Shown here: piece after piece, positions 1 to 5,914 of the stretch
Layout of the letters: every line of letters begins with the position of its first letter
Numbering within the stretch: the stretch's first letter is position 1
Assembly (NCBI GenBank): GCA_030601665.1
Contig: JAUWBP010000007.1
Location: 1 to 17,382 of the forward strand
Length of the DNA stretch: 17,382 nt
From: Hadesarchaea archaeon
GTDB lineage: Archaea > Hadarchaeota > Hadarchaeia > Hadarchaeales > Hadarchaeaceae
Direction of reading: 5' to 3'
The notes under the pieces: model-generated
What the model was told of the DNA's origin: nothing
Database searches by the model: none
Seen by the model: the letters and a program-made list of their open reading frames with translations, nothing else
Program-made: the position numbers and the translations under genes

Positions 1-1
1 A

Positions 2-289
2 GCACGCATAAAGGTGAAAACGGAGCCAAAGCTCAAGGTTCAGAATATCGTGGCATCCGTTGACTTCGGCAGGAAGTTTGATCTCGAGGATATAGCTCGC
101 AGATTCGAGAACACCGAATATGAGCCGGAGGTTTTTCCAGGCCTCGTGTTCAGACTCGACGATCCCAAGGTGGTGGTGTTGCTCTTCGTATCGGGCAAGG
201 GTGTCTGCGCCGGGGCAAAAAGTATAAAAGATGTAAAGAAAGCGACACAAAAGATAAACAAAATCCTCCCCCGAAAGTCCGAAAAGTGA
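2..289 (+). CDS. tbp: TATA-binding protein, C-terminal repeat (5'-truncated by window edge)
   Basis: General transcription factor that binds the TATA box in the minor groove and recruits TFB and RNA polymerase. The reading frame is open to the left edge, so the N-terminal repeat lies outside the window; the GTG at 14 is internal. What remains is one complete TBP repeat: VQNIVAS near its start, the EYEPEVFPGLVFRLDDPK block, and the strand LLFVSGKGVCAGAKS at 191-223. Archaeal TBPs usually read SGK-I/V-V-C/L-T/S-GAKS here, so Gly (200-202) and Ala (209-211) replace a bulky hydrophobic residue and a hydroxyl residue on a DNA-contacting strand. The tail ends in basic residues (PRKSEK) and lacks the acidic tail of many archaeal TBPs. 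The last codons already belong to the A-rich repeat that follows. Family identity is certain; any effect of the substitutions is inference. Confidence 0.93.
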   Translation, partial: ARIKVKTEPKLKVQNIVASVDFGRKFDLEDIARRFENTEYEPEVFPGLVFRLDDPKVVVLLFVSGKGVCAGAKSIKDVKKATQKINKILPRKSEK

Positions 290-351
290 GGAAAAAGTCC
301 TAAAAAGTCTTGAAAAAGTCGAAGAAAAGTCCGAAAAGGTTAGAAAAAGTC
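272..351. repeat. Degenerate tandem array of AAAAGTC-type units
   Basis: About eight units of the form (n)GAAAAAGTC, 8-11 bases long, run head to tail at about 272, 280, 290, 300, 310, 321, 332 and 341. The first two units lie inside the 3' end of tbp and encode its RKSEK tail; the rest are downstream of the stop. On the minus strand the array is a series of GACTTTTT tracts. For transcription entering leftward from the CPBP protease operon, these would be closely spaced U-tracts, the known signal for archaeal intrinsic termination. The terminator role is inference; the repetition is directly visible. Confidence 0.6.
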
Positions 352-416
352 TGAATAAATCATGCTTAAAGTGTAAAAATGTGTTATTGTAAGTGACGAA
401 AAAGGATGGCTAAGTA

Positions 417-557
417 GTGGCTCATAAATTACTAACATGCACCCGTTGCAAATGGCGAGGAAGAATAAACACAGATACTTGCCCCAAGTGTGGACATCCA
501 TTAAGCTATTCGGTTAAAAGTGGTAAGAAAGGCAGGATCGCTGGCTTCAAAAAATAG
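417..557 (+). CDS. Small zinc-ribbon protein, 46 aa, unknown function
   Basis: GTG-started ORF of 46 codons. An in-frame stop at 411-413 leaves no earlier start. A weak ribosome-binding-like AAGGA at 402-406 lies about 10 bases upstream. The protein has two CxxC knuckles, CTRC (residues 8-11) and CPKC (22-25), with a Trp and Arg-Gly between them and GHPL after the second. A basic C-terminal tail follows (KSGKKGR...FKK). This is the layout of a rubredoxin-like zinc ribbon, as in small archaeal ribosomal or RNA polymerase-associated proteins. It does not match RpoP, L37e or L40e as I know them. Paired cysteines with 10-residue spacing and a basic tail make a chance ORF unlikely. It could share the tbp transcript or have its own promoter. 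Confidence 0.62.
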   Translation: MAHKLLTCTRCKWRGRINTDTCPKCGHPLSYSVKSGKKGRIAGFKK

Positions 558-597
558 ATGAATACAAAAAGAGGAACAAAAATAAATTGCCGAAAAA

Positions 598-633
598 GGT
601 TAAACTTTAACTTCACTCACCTCAACTTTAACC
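598..633. terminator. Possible bidirectional terminator hairpin between convergent genes
   Basis: GGTTAAA at 598-604 and TTTAACC at 627-633 are perfect 7-base inverted repeats with a 22-base loop. The loop also holds one copy of a direct repeat, AACTTTAAC, at 603-611 and 624-632. The element lies between the zinc-ribbon ORF (ends 557) and the protease gene on the other strand (stop at 628-630). It is AT-rich and weak, and archaeal termination does not require a hairpin, so confidence is low. Confidence 0.25.
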
Positions 634-1227
634 CCAAAGCCTCAGGATTACCAAAATCGTGTTGTAGGCGTTGTGAGTTATGATAGCTCCCGCCAGCCCG
701 ATTTTCAAATAGCAAGCGCCCAGCAGGAGCCCCGCCCCAAGCAAGGGTATCGCGAACGCGGGATAGGTACCGGGATTTGAGAGGTGGAAAGCGGCGAAGA
801 TGATGGTCGAGACTCCCACCCCGATCCATTTCGAGCGGGCTCGTCGCGCAACCTCCTCGAGGATAATGCCCCTGAATATCCACTCCTCGAAGATTGGAAG
901 CACGTTGACAGCCACGAGCAACAGCAGCGGGTACTGTCTTTCGAGCGCTATGAAGGGGTACTCCTCCTCCGAGTAAAGCTCCACCCCCGCCTCACTAAGC
1001 GCTACCCCAACGATGGTCGCCACGGCGAACGTCGCAGCGGTAAACCAAAGTGCAATTGAGATGAGCCTGACCCATTCCTTCCTCCGCATGCTCCGCGCTC
1101 GGGGGACCCAATAACGTGGACGTATTCGCTCCAGGTAGTGAGGTCTGAGCACCACCAACTTTCCGACCACGAGGCCGAGCACGAGGCCGGCCACGAGGAT
1201 CCTAAAGAGGTCGAGCCACAACCACAT
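628..1227 (-). CDS. CPBP (CaaX protease/bacteriocin-processing) family intramembrane metalloprotease
   Basis: Multi-pass membrane protein of about 200 residues of the CPBP/Abi family, whose eukaryotic member Rce1 cleaves prenylated CaaX proteins. All three family motifs are visible: EEWIFR (EExxxR, residues about 115-120, the catalytic Glu pair), FAAFH (FxxxH, about 145-149) and HNAYN (HxxxN, about 186-190). Hydrophobic stretches at about 6-28, 56-78, 100-113, 136-150 and 158-190 fit the family topology. Start choice: GTG at 1230 gives a 4-base GTGA overlap with the upstream gene, and ATG at 1227 gives a TGATG overlap; either implies translational coupling. It is the last gene of a three-gene minus-strand operon. 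The substrate is unknown; prokaryotic relatives include processing and immunity proteins. Confidence 0.85.
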   Translation of the reverse strand: MWLWLDLFRILVAGLVLGLVVGKLVVLRPHYLERIRPRYWVPRARSMRRKEWVRLISIALWFTAATFAVATIVGVALSEAGVELYSEEEYPFIALERQYPLLLLVAVNVLPIFEEWIFRGIILEEVARRARSKWIGVGVSTIIFAAFHLSNPGTYPAFAIPLLGAGLLLGACYLKIGLAGAIITHNAYNTILVILRLWG

Positions 1228-1469
1228 CACGGGATATACTTTTTAGAGAGCTTCTCGTAGCGCTGCTCAAGAGGTCTGCCAACTTTTATCGACCAAACAG
1301 TTTTATTTCCCCGCTGTTTGCGCTCGACCTTCCCCTCTTCAGCCAGCCTAAAGAGGTCGATCCGTAAGCGGACGATGCCGATCCCGATTTGTTGGGAAAG
1401 TTCCTCGAGGGTGAGTGATGTGCCAGCTTCCCTTAGCGCTTTAAGGATTTCTTCCCTCCTCAATTTCAC
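1227..1469 (-). CDS. Winged-helix DNA-binding protein, 80 aa
   Basis: Small winged helix-turn-helix protein. Residues about 5-55 give the pattern: helix 1 REEILKALREAG, SLTLEELSQQIG, then a recognition helix VRLRIDLFRLAEEG and a wing KVERKQRGNKTVWSI. A basic tail follows (YEKLSKKYIP). Starts at GTG, whose GTGA overlaps the stop of the upstream zinc-ribbon gene (1466-1469). It ends in a 3- to 4-base overlap with the protease gene, so all three are probably co-translated. The MarR/ArsR-like fold suggests transcriptional control, perhaps of its own operon, but there is no ligand domain and no sequence evidence for a target. Confidence 0.75.
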   Translation of the reverse strand: MKLRREEILKALREAGTSLTLEELSQQIGIGIVRLRIDLFRLAEEGKVERKQRGNKTVWSIKVGRPLEQRYEKLSKKYIP

Positions 1470-1792
1470 CCCTCCCTCAATTTTTCAAGCACTTCGAGGA
1501 TGGACTTGACGCGATCGAGTAGTTCTAAGGTCTTATCATGGCCGGTTTCCTTAGCGAGCTCTTCAGCGAGTGAGTTGAGCTTGGTGAGCAGGACGCTTTC
1601 GACCTTCTCGGCGGGAGCAGCTTTGGACTTGACCTCGGCTTTTGCAATCACGGCCTTCTCCCCACACACGGGACACACAACTTTCCCCTCAACTTCGAAG
1701 AGAGGTCCCTTACAAGCACCGCAGTGAACTGAAAGCATCTTTCCTCCACCGAGAAGCATCTCTGTTATCTTCGCTATCTTCTCGTCCTGCAT
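1466..1792 (-). CDS. Sjogren's syndrome/scleroderma autoantigen 1 (p27, ZNRD2-like) family zinc-ribbon protein
   Basis: 108-residue protein. The N-terminal part has the signature of this archaeal/eukaryotic family: EMLLGGGKML followed by a zinc ribbon with CxxC at residues 24-27 and 40-43 and the short segment KGPLFEVEGKVVCP between them. A lysine/alanine-rich linker (about 50-60) leads to a charged C-terminal helix (about 62-106), probably a coiled coil. The molecular role of the archaeal family is not established. ATG start at 1792. First gene of the operon with the winged-helix and CPBP genes; it is divergent from UPF0147, with one AT-rich box between them. Confidence 0.82.
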   Translation of the reverse strand: MQDEKIAKITEMLLGGGKMLSVHCGACKGPLFEVEGKVVCPVCGEKAVIAKAEVKSKAAPAEKVESVLLTKLNSLAEELAKETGHDKTLELLDRVKSILEVLEKLREG

Positions 1793-1820
1793 CCAACCCC
1801 AAACCTTTATGAAGGTCCAT

Positions 1821-1833
1821 CCTTAAAATAAGC
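1821..1833. promoter_or_regulatory. TATA-like box between divergent genes 1792(-) and 1854(+)
   Basis: CCTTAAAATAAGC, centred near 1827, is the only strongly AT-rich patch in the 61-base gap. Read rightward, a start site 25-27 bases away falls at about 1852, 2 bases before the GTG at 1854 (nearly leaderless). Read leftward it falls near 1802, about 10 bases before the ATG at 1792. One box may serve both directions. Placement is observed; function is inferred. Confidence 0.4.
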
Positions 1834-1853
1834 TGGATTAACTATGCGAACAG

Positions 1854-2120
1854 GTGGTAACCGTGTCCTCAGATGCCAAGCTAAAGCAGGTAGCGGAAAT
1901 CATGGCGCGCGTGGCAGAGGACACCTCAGTTCCCCGCAACATTCGAAGAGCTGCGAATGAAGCAAGGGATAGCCTGTTGAAGAAAGAGGACGACCCTGTA
2001 GTCAAGGCTTCTTCTGCGACGATGATTCTCGATGAGATAAGCAACGACCCGAATATGCCCATTCATACCCGGACGACAATATGGAGCGCCCTTAGTGTTT
2101 TGGAAACAGTTCGAGAGTGA
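1854..2120 (+). CDS. UPF0147 family protein
   Basis: 88-residue, all-helical, cytosolic protein matching the archaeal UPF0147 family over its full length. Recognisable are the VPRNIRRAANEARDSL block (residues about 26-41), the acidic KKEDDP turn, the ATMILDEISNDPNMP segment and the closing HTRTTIWSALSVLE helix. The family has no assigned function. GTG at 1854 is used; a second in-frame GTG at 1863 is possible. The ATG at 1844 is out of frame. No Shine-Dalgarno is visible, in line with a near-leaderless transcript from the box at 1821-1833. Confidence 0.88.
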   Translation: MVTVSSDAKLKQVAEIMARVAEDTSVPRNIRRAANEARDSLLKKEDDPVVKASSATMILDEISNDPNMPIHTRTTIWSALSVLETVRE

Positions 2121-2253
2121 GGTAAGCCACTCTTGCGTCACCCTGACTACCTCTGCCACGAGAAATCTGTGCGGTGTGCGCCTAGTGGTTACACCAGACT
2201 ACTTTTCATGATGGGCCCTGCCCCGCGTCGGAAACTGTTATAGCCTGGAGGAT

Positions 2254-2263
2254 TTCTTAATTT
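2254..2263 (+). promoter_or_regulatory. TATA-like box for the leaderless gene at 2286
   Basis: TTCTTAATTT, centred near 2259, places a start site 25-27 bases downstream almost exactly on the ATG at 2286. No Shine-Dalgarno precedes that ATG, as expected for a leaderless archaeal mRNA. The rest of the 2121-2285 gap shows nothing I can assign; I found no tRNA fold or C/D-box signature. Confidence 0.35.
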
Positions 2264-2285
2264 TTGGTTAGAAGTTTGTGATCGC

Positions 2286-2621
2286 ATGGAGTTGGACCTG
2301 AAACCCTTCGTCCGGGCCCTCCGGGAAAAGGACACAAAAAAGGCGCGGGAATGGCTCGAGCAAACCAAGAGCAGAGTTGACTCTAACGATGAGTTCTGGC
2401 AGGGGTACCTGCAGGCGCTCCAAGGGATGGTCGCGGCCCTCGAGACCGGGAGTGAGCTTTCGGTGATCAAACGCGTGGTGAATAAAGAGTACAAACAGGA
2501 ACAAATCGATGGGCTCATCGATAGCGAGCGCAAGAGGATCCCGCGAAAGTTTAGGCCAAAGGATGAACAGGGTTTCGACACCGCGTGGGTTGAGGTACTC
2601 CAGGGGTTCTTCGGAGAATAA
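2286..2621 (+). CDS. Conserved archaeal hypothetical protein, 111 aa
   Basis: Soluble, charged, mostly helical protein with no signal peptide or membrane segment. Its layout resembles a small uncharacterised archaeal family as I remember it: an N-terminal xxFVxALREKDxKKAREWLE helix, a central QGYLQALQGMVAALETG helix, and a C-terminal FRPKDEQGFDTAWVEVLQ block. I do not know a function and cannot confirm the family without a search. It starts at ATG with no Shine-Dalgarno, probably leaderless. It ends 9 bases before the convergent stop of hxlB. Confidence 0.7.
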   Translation: MELDLKPFVRALREKDTKKAREWLEQTKSRVDSNDEFWQGYLQALQGMVAALETGSELSVIKRVVNKEYKQEQIDGLIDSERKRIPRKFRPKDEQGFDTAWVEVLQGFFGE

Positions 2622-2630
2622 GTCTGACTA

Positions 2631-3236
2631 CTAGATGTTGGCATGACGTGCCTGGAGCTCTTCCTCTTTTCTACCCAGCTTGATCATGATACTTGCAATC
2701 ACGCTATCTAAGAAGACGAGCGCCGTGACCTCGAAGAGCGTACCCATGGGCGCAAGCGATTCATATTCACCAACGATTTGGCGGTCCAAGTAGCTCTTAA
2801 TGGATGCGATTTCAGTTCGACCTGGGAGCTTGACGATATGATCGGCCAACTTCGCTAGGGTGGACCGTGGATAGGAAGTTACAACGACAATTTTTGTACC
2901 TATCCCTTTGGCAATTTTTGCGGAGCTAACGGCGAAACTTGTTTCACCTGAACCGGAAAGGGCTACCAAAAGATCGTCGTCTCGAAGCGCGGGGGTTATC
3001 GTCTCCCCAATCACATGGACATCTATACCTAGGTGCATCAGGCGCATTGCGAAGGCCCTCACGATTAGTCCTGAACGCCCTACCCCCACGACGAAAACTC
3101 GCTTTGCACCGAGCAACGCGTCTATAAAACCATTCACCTGCTTGCTTCTAAGCTTTTTCGAGGAACCCTGTAGGTGTTCGATGATTTCGGATAGCGCGCG
3201 CTGAGTTTCCCTCATCTCACCATCACGATTAAGCAT
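2631..3236 (-). CDS. hxlB: 6-phospho-3-hexuloisomerase (SIS domain)
   Basis: Isomerises D-arabino-hex-3-ulose 6-phosphate and fructose 6-phosphate. With the partner synthase HxlA (not in this window), this is the ribulose monophosphate route, which many archaea use to make ribulose 5-phosphate in the absence of a full pentose phosphate pathway. About 201 residues, the normal size. SIS-domain features: VFVVGVGRSGL (about 47-57), LVALSGSGET (about 92-101, sugar-phosphate loop), and the family-typical PMGTLFE block (about 163-169) with a C-terminal RHANI tail. Start: TTG at 3239 is directly followed by ATG at 3236, which I prefer; ATG at 3215 (MRETQ) is also possible. Divergent from the TrkH gene. 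Confidence 0.9.
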   Translation of the reverse strand: MLNRDGEMRETQRALSEIIEHLQGSSKKLRSKQVNGFIDALLGAKRVFVVGVGRSGLIVRAFAMRLMHLGIDVHVIGETITPALRDDDLLVALSGSGETSFAVSSAKIAKGIGTKIVVVTSYPRSTLAKLADHIVKLPGRTEIASIKSYLDRQIVGEYESLAPMGTLFEVTALVFLDSVIASIMIKLGRKEEELQARHANI

Positions 3237-3283
3237 CAAGTGTCCAAGTTTTAAACCTACGGTTGGGTTCCGAGTGGCAATCC

Positions 3284-3292
3284 CTTATAAAT
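3284..3292. promoter_or_regulatory. TATA box between hxlB(-) and trkH(+)
   Basis: CTTATAAAT is a near-palindromic TATA element centred near 3288. Rightward initiation would fall at about 3314, just upstream of the GGAGGT Shine-Dalgarno of the TrkH gene. Leftward initiation would fall at about 3262, leaving a leader of about 26 bases before the hxlB ATG. A second AT-rich patch, TTTTAAA at 3249-3255, is nearer hxlB and could serve a later start. Confidence 0.45.
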
Positions 3293-3330
3293 ACTTCTTT
3301 AAGTAGGGTATTACCGCTGGAGGTTGAAAG

Positions 3331-5325
3331 GTGCTACATTTCTTGGGTTTCATCCTGCTCGTCATGGGTGCAGTAATGCTTGCGCCGACCCCAGTAGCGT
3401 TTCTAGCCGGCGAGGCCGACTTGCTCCCGTATTTCATAGTCCCCGCAGCCATCGCCATTGCATTGGGTTTCTTCCTCAGGCGGCGCTTTCAGCCAGTGGA
3501 AATGACCTTGGGCAAAGCCATGGTTCTCGTCGCCTCTGCGTGGATCGTCTTCGCGACTTTCGGCTCGGTACCATACATCTTCGGCAACAACATGGCGGTC
3601 GAGGATGCATATTTTGAAAGTATGTCGGGCTTTACAGCCACAGGCCTGACGATGATCCCAGGTGACCCGATAGCGACTAACGTGGTCATCAGCGAGGTCA
3701 GCATCTGGGGCCCAGCGGGCGGTGGATTCATAGAACTCTACAATCCAACAAGCTCAGACATTGACCTACGAAACCTCTACGGTGGCAGTGAAGAGCTGAG
3801 GATGAGATTAGTAAATTCATCTGACAACATCTCCACTCTGAACATTACTTGGATAAATTCAACTATCCCGGCTCATGGATACTTCTTATTCGCGAGTGAT
3901 AACGCCGTAGATAGTATCGCTGCGGATGCGACTTTCTCCGCGCAGCTGGACTATAGTGGCGGAGTGATGATCGACGACGACCTCGACCTCGCCAACGGAA
4001 CGATAGACAGAGTCGGTTGGGGAGCGGGCACGGTCACGAATGCTACCGAGGGTGCCAAGGTGCCCAACGATCTCACCACGGGGGATAGCATAGAGCGAAA
4101 GGCTTGGAGCATATCCACCGCTGAGAGGATGAGGGGACCTGATTCACGCAGGGGCAACGGGTACGAAACCAATAACAATACTAACGATTTCGTGATTCAT
4201 CACGATTTTTACGCTCCCCAGAATTCATCCAGTGCGAGAGAGGAACCAGTTCGAAATATCCAAGCAAGCCCCCGCACCATCCTCTTCTGGCGCAGCCTGA
4301 CCGAGTGGGTCGGCGGCGTGGGTGTGGTCGTCCTCTTCTTGGCAGCTCTCATCGGCGCAGGGAGGGCGGCCCGGAAGATGTACGTCGCTGAGGCTCGGGT
4401 AGAGCGCATCGAGCCGAGCATCCGGGCGACCGCCCGCACGTTGTGGAAGATATATGCCCTATTTACGCTCCTCGGAGTCGTCGGGTTGTACCTCGCTGGA
4501 ACACCAACACTGTTTGAGGCTGTAAACCACTCGATGACGGGAATCGCCACTGGCGGTTTCACCGTGCGCAACACAAGTTTCGCTGAGTACGGCTACCCGG
4601 TGCTTGCAATTTCAATTCTGATAATGATGGCGGGCGCAATCAGCTTCGCTGTCCATCGAAGAGTCATGGCCGGGCAATGGCGGGAGCTCTTCCAAAACAT
4701 TGAGGTTCGGCTGATGCTCGTGCTGATAGCGTTGGCGACACTTTTGCTCATCTGGAGTGTTGGGCTTCGGGACGCGCTATTCCAATCCTCCTCCGCTCTG
4801 ACGGGAACGGGCTTCTCCACGGCTGATCTCTCAATGTGGGGAGATCCCCAGAAGGGCCTACTCACGATTCTCATGACCATAGGAGGAGGGTACGGTTCGA
4901 CCTCAAGTGCTATCAAGCTCATTCGAACGGTGATCATCGTCAAGGCGGTCCACTGGATGATCAAGCGTAGTTTTCTGCCCCAGCGGGCGGTTGTACCGAT
5001 GAAGATATCGGGTAGAATTTACAGCGACCAGGGGATGATGGAAACCGCCATTTATGCATTCATCTACATCATCGTGCTGATAAGCGGCGCAGTAGTGCTG
5101 ATGGTGGTGGGCCCCTACTCAGCCATGAACTCGGTTTTTGAATCGGCATCGGCCCAAGGAAATGTCGGCTTATCTGTGGGAATAACTTCAGCAGCGATGC
5201 CCCTAGCAGGGAAAATAAGCATGACAATTCAAATGCTGGTCGGACGCCTCGAGATAATTCCAGTAATAGCGTTCATTGTCTACTTGATATCTAAGGTGCC
5301 TCGTCCTCGGCAGAAGCCCTTCTAG
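3331..5325 (+). CDS. trkH: TrkH/KtrB-type potassium transporter with inserted extracellular lamin-tail domain
   Basis: K+ uptake channel-transporter of the SKT superfamily, 664 residues against about 480 for usual archaeal TrkH. Four pore-loop selectivity filters are visible: SGFTATGLT (about 99-107), TGIATGGFT (403-411), ALTGTGFST (489-497) and SAQGNVGLS (607-615). The family block GGGYGSTSSAIK (518-529) is present, with membrane helices throughout. The extra length is a single insert at about 115-300, between filter 1 and the helix starting PRTILFWRSLTEW, where normal TrkH proteins have only a few residues. Translation starts at GTG with a strong GGAGGT (3319-3324) 6 bases upstream. No TrkA/KtrA regulatory subunit gene is adjacent. 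The 3' end overlaps the convergent DUF655 gene by 35 bases. Confidence 0.92.
   Translation: MLHFLGFILLVMGAVMLAPTPVAFLAGEADLLPYFIVPAAIAIALGFFLRRRFQPVEMTLGKAMVLVASAWIVFATFGSVPYIFGNNMAVEDAYFESMSGFTATGLTMIPGDPIATNVVISEVSIWGPAGGGFIELYNPTSSDIDLRNLYGGSEELRMRLVNSSDNISTLNITWINSTIPAHGYFLFASDNAVDSIAADATFSAQLDYSGGVMIDDDLDLANGTIDRVGWGAGTVTNATEGAKVPNDLTTGDSIERKAWSISTAERMRGPDSRRGNGYETNNNTNDFVIHHDFYAPQNSSSAREEPVRNIQASPRTILFWRSLTEWVGGVGVVVLFLAALIGAGRAARKMYVAEARVERIEPSIRATARTLWKIYALFTLLGVVGLYLAGTPTLFEAVNHSMTGIATGGFTVRNTSFAEYGYPVLAISILIMMAGAISFAVHRRVMAGQWRELFQNIEVRLMLVLIALATLLLIWSVGLRDALFQSSSALTGTGFSTADLSMWGDPQKGLLTILMTIGGGYGSTSSAIKLIRTVIIVKAVHWMIKRSFLPQRAVVPMKISGRIYSDQGMMETAIYAFIYIIVLISGAVVLMVVGPYSAMNSVFESASAQGNVGLSVGITSAAMPLAGKISMTIQMLVGRLEIIPVIAFIVYLISKVPRPRQKPF
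3673..4230 (+). other. Lamin-tail domain (LTD) insert within the TrkH protein, residues about 115-300
   Basis: The inserted segment has LTD hallmarks in order: VVISEVS at the first strand, GGFIELYNPTSSDIDL, the TIPAHGYFLFASD strand, IDRVGWGAG, and the closing GDSIERK with a GYETNNNTNDFV segment, as in bacterial and archaeal secreted LTDs. LTDs are Ig-like beta-sandwiches often found in secreted nucleases and surface proteins. The position between filter 1 and the next pore-lining helix puts it on the outer face. It contains eight N-x-S/T sequons (residues 162, 166, 171, 176, 222, 237, 282, 298) and is acidic. The ORF is unbroken on both sides, so this is a domain insertion and not a mobile element. 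Function is unknown. Confidence 0.82.
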
Positions 5326-5893
5326 ATGGCGGGCGCACGAAAATGCAGTATTTGTCGCCGCCTTCCAGCTCCATGGTTATTCGTTTTGCGATTAGACTTT
5401 TCGGATTACTTAACCCCTTTGCCCTTTTCTCTAGATCCCCGAAGTCCGCGAAGGGGCCCTTCTTTCGCTCTTCGATTATCGTCCACATGAGTTTCTTCCC
5501 TATTCCCGGAATTAGCTCAAGTTGATGGAAGCGGGTGGTCAAGGGTGCGGCACGGTTGAAGAACTCTATGAACCGCTCTGGTGCATCGTTGATTAGTTCC
5601 TCTATAGCGACCGGTAATTCTGCTTTCGCCGCAGCCGTGAGTTCATCGTAGCCCACCCGGCGTTTGATTCGTTCGACCTTGTCCCGCTCACCCTTGCCTA
5701 TAAAGACGCGTTCATGGAGGGTGAACGTTGCCCCCATCATGGGAACGATTTCGAGCAGGGTGAAGAACGTGTCGCCGAGGATTTGGGCTATGGGCTCACG
5801 CAGGTGAATCGGCCTGGGATCGCTTGGATGTCCCTGGAGCAGAAAATCCAACACTATGCCTCGGTCTTCATACTTCTTGTCGACCAAAGACAC
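5291..5893 (-). CDS. DUF655 family protein with helix-hairpin-helix motif
   Basis: 200-residue archaeal DUF655 protein. The N-terminal half has the conserved YEDRGIVLDFLLQGHP and GDTFFTLLEIVP/FTLHERVFIG blocks, which look like an RNA- or DNA-binding beta-barrel. The C-terminal part has a helix-hairpin-helix LELIPGIGKKLMWTIIEER (about 126-144), a nucleic-acid-binding motif. The family is commonly encoded next to rpoF and rpl21e, as here, and is presumed to act in transcription or RNA metabolism; its role is not established. GTG start at 5893, preceded by GGAGG. It lies 21 bases after rpoF, so it is in the same operon. Its 3' end runs 35 bases into the convergent trkH. Confidence 0.88.
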   Translation of the reverse strand: MSLVDKKYEDRGIVLDFLLQGHPSDPRPIHLREPIAQILGDTFFTLLEIVPMMGATFTLHERVFIGKGERDKVERIKRRVGYDELTAAAKAELPVAIEELINDAPERFIEFFNRAAPLTTRFHQLELIPGIGKKLMWTIIEERKKGPFADFGDLEKRAKGLSNPKSLIAKRITMELEGGDKYCIFVRPPSRRASAEDEAP

Positions 5894-5914
5894 GCGCCTC
5901 CAACTAACTTGGAA

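Noticed and set aside
14..16. GTG at 14 as the start of a 91-residue single-repeat TBP
   Set aside because: The frame is open upstream to the window edge and reads ARIKVKTEP into the repeat, as the linker of a two-repeat TBP would.
558..689. ORF starting at ATG 558 right after the zinc-ribbon gene
   Set aside because: It runs antisense into the protease gene, has no ribosome site or recognisable motif, and crosses the inverted repeat at 598-633.
2121..2285. tRNA or C/D-box RNA in this gap
   Set aside because: No cloverleaf, no T-loop consensus and no paired C and D boxes; only a 4-base stem TGGT/ACCA near 2190-2200.
2189..2644. 151-codon minus-strand ORF over the conserved hypothetical
   Set aside because: Ser/Arg-rich shadow of the plus-strand gene at 2286-2621, which has better composition and promoter placement.
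3673..4230. Intein or transposon inside the TrkH gene
   Set aside because: There is no splice-junction Cys/Ser or His-Asn motif, no terminal repeats and no frame break; the content matches a lamin-tail domain.
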